Shown here piece after piece: positions 59,038 through 64,000 of a stretch of 64,000 nt of DNA. Source of the DNA: Ophioderma brevispina (taxonomy: Eukaryota; Echinodermata; Ophiuroidea; Amphilepidida; Ophiodermatidae); assembly GCA_023653785.1 (NCBI GenBank), contig JAMKCH010035930.1, positions 1 to 64,000 on the forward strand, given 5' to 3'. The notes beneath the pieces were generated by a model that was given only the letters and a program-made list of their open reading frames with translations, was not told where the DNA came from and ran no database searches. Each line of letters begins with the position of its first letter. The first letter of the stretch is position 1. Position numbers and translations under genes: made by a program.

Positions 59038-59157
59038 TAGTCTGACCAGGTTTACCTTACACTCTGATATTCAACAAACCTTTACCGCTTATTTTTTTTA
59101 AGGTTGTTGAATTCAATATTGGTCAGGTAAACCTGGTCAGGTTTACAGAAACACCCT
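59038..59157. mobile_element. Decayed palindrome related in its tips to the Mutator-like MITE
   Basis: GACCAGGTTTACC at the left faces GGTAAACCTGGTC at the right, with ATATTCAACAAACCTT/AAGGTTGTTGAATTCAATAT inside. Read in reverse from the right end, the tip GGGTGTTTCTGTAAACCTGA resembles GGGAGTTTCCGTAACCTGAC of 44193-44357. The left tip is missing. A further fragment CTGACAGGTTTAAAA is at 59260. Confidence 0.5.
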
Positions 59158-59984
59158 AAAATAAATCTGGTAGGCAGTACTCTAGCTTAATAAGCGAGCG
59201 CTCTTATAGACAAACACGTATGTACGTATTGACAGCTATTGAAAATCTATATTATAGTCTGACAGGTTTAAAAAATACCGACCCTCATTTGATCCCCCTT
59301 TTCGTTCTTACCATTAACTCCTACGGAGATAAAAATCGACGGGAACTTGACCAAAATACTGAAATTTAATTTGTAGTCCGATATTCAACAAAGAATTTGT
59401 TTTAATTCTCCATTCTGTTGGATATTTTGTTTTCTCGCAAATTTATTTTTGATGTACTTGTTTTCTGACATTAAACCTATGATAATGTTGTGCTGATATT
59501 TTAAAAAATCATGCTTGGAATAATTTAATACGATAAATAAATATTTTTAAATAAAATAATAAATAGATGGCGCCCTTTTAAATTCATAATTTCTTCAGGG
59601 GAGGGCGGCTAAGAAATCCTAATTTTAGACGTTGTCATTGGTTTAACACGTAAAAGCGAGGATTACGGCAAACAAACATTTTTTTGACCAAAGCTGTCAT
59701 CAAAGTAGAAAGAATAAATACGACTTAAACCAGGGGGGCCGGACACGATCTGCTGGAGTTGGCCATTTGGGATTTCCAAACGGTAATTTATGGAATTCTT
59801 GCATGCATTTTGGCAAATATGACAGTCTGAGCGCTCGCTTCTAAGGTTCTACCTGCATCATATTATGATACTGGGTAGTAAATGTTACCGATTAACATTA
59901 CATTAGTCTTTTGTTAAGACTCTTGAACCAAGTAGTGCACGTGATTTCCTTCATGCAACGTACGGTCTTTCTGACACAGTCGTT
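59158..59984. other. No feature recognised
   Basis: A spacer containing GGGGGGCC near 59734 and AT-rich DNA at 59520-59570. Confidence 0.5.
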
Positions 59985-60205
59985 GATAAGAGGAGGTACA
60001 GTGTTCTTCCCACAATGTATTTCTTCCAATACACGTTTTGCACTGGTTTTCATATGAGTTTATAGTGACAAAAAGTATCTAAATGAACTGAACACATCCC
60101 AATCTTGCAATTTCAGTACTTTTTGTCAACAACTCATGTGACAACCAGTGCAAAAATTGTTTTGGAAGAAATGCATTATGGGAAGAAGACTATACCTCAT
60201 CTTGG
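59985..60205. mobile_element. Palindromic repeat, arms about 90 bp
   Basis: GAGGTACAGTGTTCTTCCCA, TGTATTTCTTCC, TTTTGCACTGGTT, GACAAAAAGTA and CATCCCAATCTTGC in the left arm face their reversed counterparts between 60110 and 60200 (GCAAAAATTG, GGAAGAAATGCATTATGGGA). The 77-codon frame at 60148-60381 begins in the right arm and is not called. Confidence 0.75.
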
Positions 60206-60269
60206 CGCTGATTATGTACCACTGCGTAAATCTAAAATGCTCGTGTCGAAAAATTATGATGCAAAATAG

Positions 60270-60475
60270 AAATATCAAGGACATACATGCGCCATCCAAC
60301 CCCACCTATCTAGAGATTAATCAGAAGTTCAGATTTCGCATAATTTTCACCCCAAACCAACAACTAGAAGCTATATTTTGAATTCACATAATGTTTTATC
60401 AAGAAATGACATAGCTGTCACCTTTCTCACCACAAGGAAGGTGACAGGAATGTCATTCAATACAGCTATTGATCT
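60270..60475 (+). repeat. Hairpin module, copy 1
   Basis: This aligns with 60614-60825 (offset 344-348), sharing CATCCAACC, TTAATCAGAAGTTCAGATTT, CGCTATATTTTG-type words and the terminal hairpin. The hairpin TGACATAGCTGTCACCTT (60407-60424) faces AAGGTGACAGGAATGTCA (60438-60455), pairing 16 of 18 with a 13-base loop that can close three more pairs. Confidence 0.85.
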
Positions 60476-60613
60476 GTTAGGTTACCTTATGTGAATGCTT
60501 GGGAGCGAATGTTGAAATCAATGCACCTGTCGCGTGGTAAATTATCGATTAATGCAGAGAGTGTCAGCATATAAAAACCTTCACAACAAGGTGCGAGTGT
60601 GGTAATAGTCAGG

Positions 60614-60825
60614 GTATATCCAGAACATACCCGAGACATCCAACCGCTACCGCTAGAAATTAATTAGAAGTTCAGATTTCTCGTAATTTTTAAACCAAAC
60701 CAAGAATTAATGCACATAATAGCCGCTATATTTTGTTTGTGTTTATCAATGAAATGACGTAGCTGCCACCTTTGTCACCACAAGAAAGGAGGCAGGTACG
60801 TCAATCATTTAATACACATTCGGGA
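60614..60825 (+). repeat. Hairpin module, copy 2
   Basis: A diverged direct copy of 60270-60475. Its hairpin TGACGTAGCTGCCACCTT (60755-60772) faces AAGGAGGCAGGTACGTCA (60786-60803), again pairing 16 of 18. Two stem pairs differ from copy 1 on both sides in a compensatory way (A-T to G-C, T-A to C-G). Confidence 0.85.
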
Positions 60826-60901
60826 GATTGCGAAGAACAATAAACTTGACCGCCCTATATAACACAGGTGTCAGTATAATGTCATTGTTCTGGCCAAGCT
60901 G

Positions 60902-61165
60902 AATCCACATTCCACCTGTCTTGTTTTGGCACAGATTTTGAAAGCAGACTGCCAGTGTGTTGCCTTGGATTAGCATACCATTGGTATTGATCAGAAAGCA
61001 ATGTGCCTAAGCCAGGTGGAATGTGGATTAAGACTGATGTCATTGTACTGAACTAGCACACTGCCAGTGTGTTGCCTTTGGATTTGCATACCATTGCTAT
61101 TGTTATGAAAGCAATGTGCCTATGCCAGGTGGAAGGTGGATTAAGACTGTGATGTCACAGTGTCT
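60902..61165. repeat. 112-bp-period duplication with 17-bp perfect inverted arms
   Basis: AATCCACATTCCACCTG (60902-60918) is exactly reversed at 61013-61029. The unit ACTGCCAGTGTGTTGCCTT through CAGGTGGAATGTGGATTAAG (from 60948) recurs from 61060, with AATG to AAGG and similar changes. Read as a foldback element whose right half was duplicated. Confidence 0.85.
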
Positions 61166-62558
61166 GGCTATCACTAAAATATTTTTTTCTGGTTTTGCCA
61201 AGAAATTGTACAAATCCCACACTTCAGAACTAGTTTCAAATATTGGAATGTGACTGGATGAGATTTGTATTTTATTGTGTCTGTGTCTAAATATTGTTCA
61301 ATGCCACAGAAATCGTTTCCCGATTATCCAGAGTCATACCCGTTTGTAAAACATTCTTGAAACTTCAGCTCTGAATTGTTTGATGTTTTTTTTGTTTTGT
61401 TTTTCAACTAGAAAAGTAATAATTTGTCAATATGATGTTGCACTCCTAAGTATAAATCAAAATCGGGTATATCGAATTTGAACATAAATGACTTATAGTT
61501 GGTTTAAATACAAGTAAGAATGAACACAAATATGAATTTGGTTACTAACAATGCTACGGTCTCAAAAGTGAAATCGTGAAACACGAGCAATTGCCAGAGC
61601 ACAGCACACATCATATGTGAAAGAGTTTTCATCAGTTCATCAAGCTCATGATCAGACCGGCTGGGATCACTAACCATGCTAACTGGGCCTCTTGCTATCG
61701 ATACGTTTAAAGAAAACAGAATGTTATCCATCTTGTGAGGTTCTGTGGAGTGTTGTAGCTACACTCGGAGTACTGAAAGGAAGGAGTGTGTATAACGCTT
61801 TGCTAGCGGATAACTGTAATACCTGCGAAAGTTGTTTTCAGATATTTTTCGTTAAATTTGAAAGTAATCTAAAAGCTACTAACTCAGATTAGGCATATTT
61901 GGACTGAATCTTTTTCATGTATATCAATTTTTTGTAATATTTTTTTTCATAATTTAAGCATTTTTGACAATATTGTGAAAAAAGAGTATTTCGTTGACTA
62001 CACGCAGGTTCCACGCTCAAAATGTTATTGGACGCCTTGAAATGAACACGAGCCAAGAAAGTCAGAATTCCCGAGGTACACTTCGGTAACTTCCATTCAC
62101 AAGTGAATTCAGATAATACTCCCGAGTCATAGTTCATGTTAAGCCATATACTTATAAGAGTATATTGAACTGTGTCTCTGATGGATGAGCATATTATAGC
62201 AAAAAATCAGTAGTAGGGAACTAGGGATATATTTTAACAAAGTGCAGTTCGAGGTAAAAAGATGAAATAAGCAGATATATGTAGAAATCAACAGCAACTA
62301 TTTCCGTAGAACAGAGAAAATGTAATTGGTTATTTTTTTATAGGATTAAGTCAGAAATTGGATTCTTTAAGGAAGTAAGGGATTAAAGAAAAAGGCACAT
62401 TTTCTGATTTTTAAAATTGTTCTGTACTAAAGATAACGACATGCTTTCTGAGGTTTATGATTAATCTGTGTGCCTTTGTTTTGCTTTTCTTTATCATATT
62501 TCTGTGTGCTCTCGGATCATATTGCACAAAATCCGAATAATGCGTGTAATTATGTACC
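61166..62558. other. No gene recognised
   Basis: A spacer. Open frames of 75, 66 and 82 codons (61504-62137) lie on both strands without domain, overlap or splice logic. T-rich tract near 61386-61403. Confidence 0.5.
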
Positions 62559-62985
62559 AACGATAAGAGAAGGTATTTCAAGTGGCTACATAGGCAATTT
62601 TGAGTAGGGAAAATGAATAAATGTAAACATGTTTAAAAGGACCAAATTGATTTTAACTTGTTGAGATTATGTTTGTATCATTTATTGGTGTTTCCTTTTA
62701 CTACTAACGATAAGAGAAGGAATTTGAAGTGGCTACATAGGCAATTTTGAGTAGGGAAAATGAATAAATGTAACATTTATTGATTTTAACTTGTTGAGAT
62801 TATGTTTGTATCATTTATTGGTGTTTCCTTTTACTACTAACGATAAGAGAAGGAATTTGAAGTGGCTACATAGGCAATGTTTGAATAGGAAAGAACGAAT
62901 CAATGTAAAATATTTAAAAGGACCAAATTGATTTTAATTGTTTATATTATGCTTTTATTCTTTATTAGTGTTCCTTTTCTTTTTA
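62559..62985 (+). repeat. Tandem repeat, three units of 147, 133 and about 147 bp
   Basis: Units begin at 62559, 62706 and 62839 with AACGATAAGAGAAGG. Each contains AGTGGCTACATAGGCAAT, GGGAAAATGAATAAATGTAA, TTGATTTTAACTTGTTGAGA and ATTGGTGTTTCC. The second unit has lost about 14 bases (part of ACATGTTTAAAAGGACC), and the third is the most diverged. Confidence 0.95.
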
Positions 62986-64000
62986 GTATTGAAATAAAGT
63001 GACGATGAATAAAATATCTACATTTTCACAACTACAACAAATCATTTTATACATTATATTTTAATCCTTACATTTTAAAAAATATCACCGATGGTAGCTT
63101 TAATGTTTTGTAATAAAATAATAATCTTTTGTTCATAACGTTTATGTGAACATTTCAGGCAATTATCAATACTACTTATACACATTGCAAATAGCAGCTT
63201 AATTTATGAAATGTGAAAAAAAAACCGCTCGGGTTTAAGATCTTTTACCTTGGGACAGAAGTTAACTTCAGATTATAAAAAAAACTGTCAAAGTGTCCGT
63301 TAGCGCATTGCATTGTTAAAAGTATAAATTTCCGTTAACTTGCTTGTTACAGTAATTGTTCGTACGGAAAGAACACCCAAACATTGATTAAAATATGCAG
63401 TTTCATCCTTGTTGGCTTAATTTCGGTCTTATCATTTGGAGAGCATATTAGGATATCTGTAATTGTAAGAAAATGCCAGAATCTGACTTTGATTGTTGTT
63501 TACATTTTCTGATTAGGAAAGTCACTGAGAGTGACTTTAATCTGCTATGATTTGCTGTCCTATTATTTTATAATGGATTGTAAGTTGTAAAAAAGACTTC
63601 AAATTATAAAATATACAGCATAACATGGAATATCTTCTAATAATTAAAACAAAAGTCAATGTCTTTGACCACGCTGAGTTGCTTTATTACATGGATCCAC
63701 CGATTGCAACATGCCATTGACTTTCAGGAAGAAATTATCGATATTTCGGCGACCAAATATTGAAACTATGTTTACTTTGGAGAAGAAAAGGGAATTCAAA
63801 TATGACGAATTTGTTTGAAAATGTCTTTAAGAGCTTACAACCCGTCTGGGCTGATATATTGAATGACGTTTTCCCGCCAAAATACAAATGATACTGACCT
63901 AATACTGCATTTAGAGTAACCAATATACTCCTCGCGTCCTTTAGAAAGCTTATTATATTTTTTCATGCATCAGAACCATTTGTCGGTTCCATGATGTTTA
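62986..64000. other. No feature recognised
   Basis: AT-rich spacer to the window end. A 9-bp dyad AAAGTCACT/AGTGACTTT sits near 63520-63538. The 62-codon minus-strand frame at 63735-63923 is unremarkable. Confidence 0.5.

Overview
The window looks like eukaryotic, almost certainly animal, nuclear DNA. It is AT-rich (roughly 35% G+C by eye). It carries many CA, TA, GATA and poly-A/T microsatellites, non-LTR retrotransposon tails, a tRNA-like sequence pair, and many small non-autonomous DNA transposons (MITEs and foldback elements). There is no operon-like gene packing. A highly polymorphic marine invertebrate is my best guess, from the style of the repeats and from two near-identical 0.8-kb copies that differ like alleles. 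That guess is an inference and not a taxonomic identification.

I recognise no protein-coding gene. The longest open frame is 127 codons. With about 7% of random codons being stops at this base composition, a 64-kb six-frame scan should yield about one open frame this long and about ten of 96 codons or more, which is close to what is present. The open frames are therefore explained by chance. Two or three short GC-richer stretches with splice-like borders are listed as weak exon candidates. The window is best read as intergenic or intronic DNA built largely from repeats.

Layout. 0-9 kb: a dispersed foldback repeat (edge at 1-840, copy at 5.2-6.5 kb), with a 600-bp TATA-flanked MITE nested in the second copy, and a 227-bp palindromic MITE at 3.2 kb. 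9-15.7 kb: few repeats. 15.75-16.45 kb: a 546-bp palindrome carrying two outward-facing tRNA-like sequences around a perfect 15-bp hairpin. 17.8-24.8 kb: two non-LTR tails, three TTAA-flanked elements, a 5 x 53-bp minisatellite and dispersed repeats. 26-31.5 kb: microsatellite-linked MITEs, an 887-bp tandem duplication joined by poly-A, a complete 765-bp foldback element and a TTAA-flanked element. 35.4-38.5 kb: a 3.1-kb element with 217-bp inverted ends and at least two more foldbacks inside it. 39.6-46.7 kb: a MITE inserted at TA in a repeat whose unoccupied copies lie at 9.1 and 45.6 kb, a TTAA-flanked element, and a 165-bp palindrome flanked by a 9-bp duplication (Mutator-like). 49-57 kb: microsatellites, tandem repeats and diverged repeats. 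58-63 kb: a 974-bp interval bounded by perfect 20-bp inverted repeats, several hairpin modules (one pair keeping its stem through compensatory changes) and a 3-copy tandem repeat.

The genes do not work together, because none is visible. What links the features is a common mode of growth: short DNA elements mobilised in trans, landing in one another and in older repeats. All alignments were done by eye, so boundaries are good to a few bases at termini with clear duplications and to tens of bases elsewhere.
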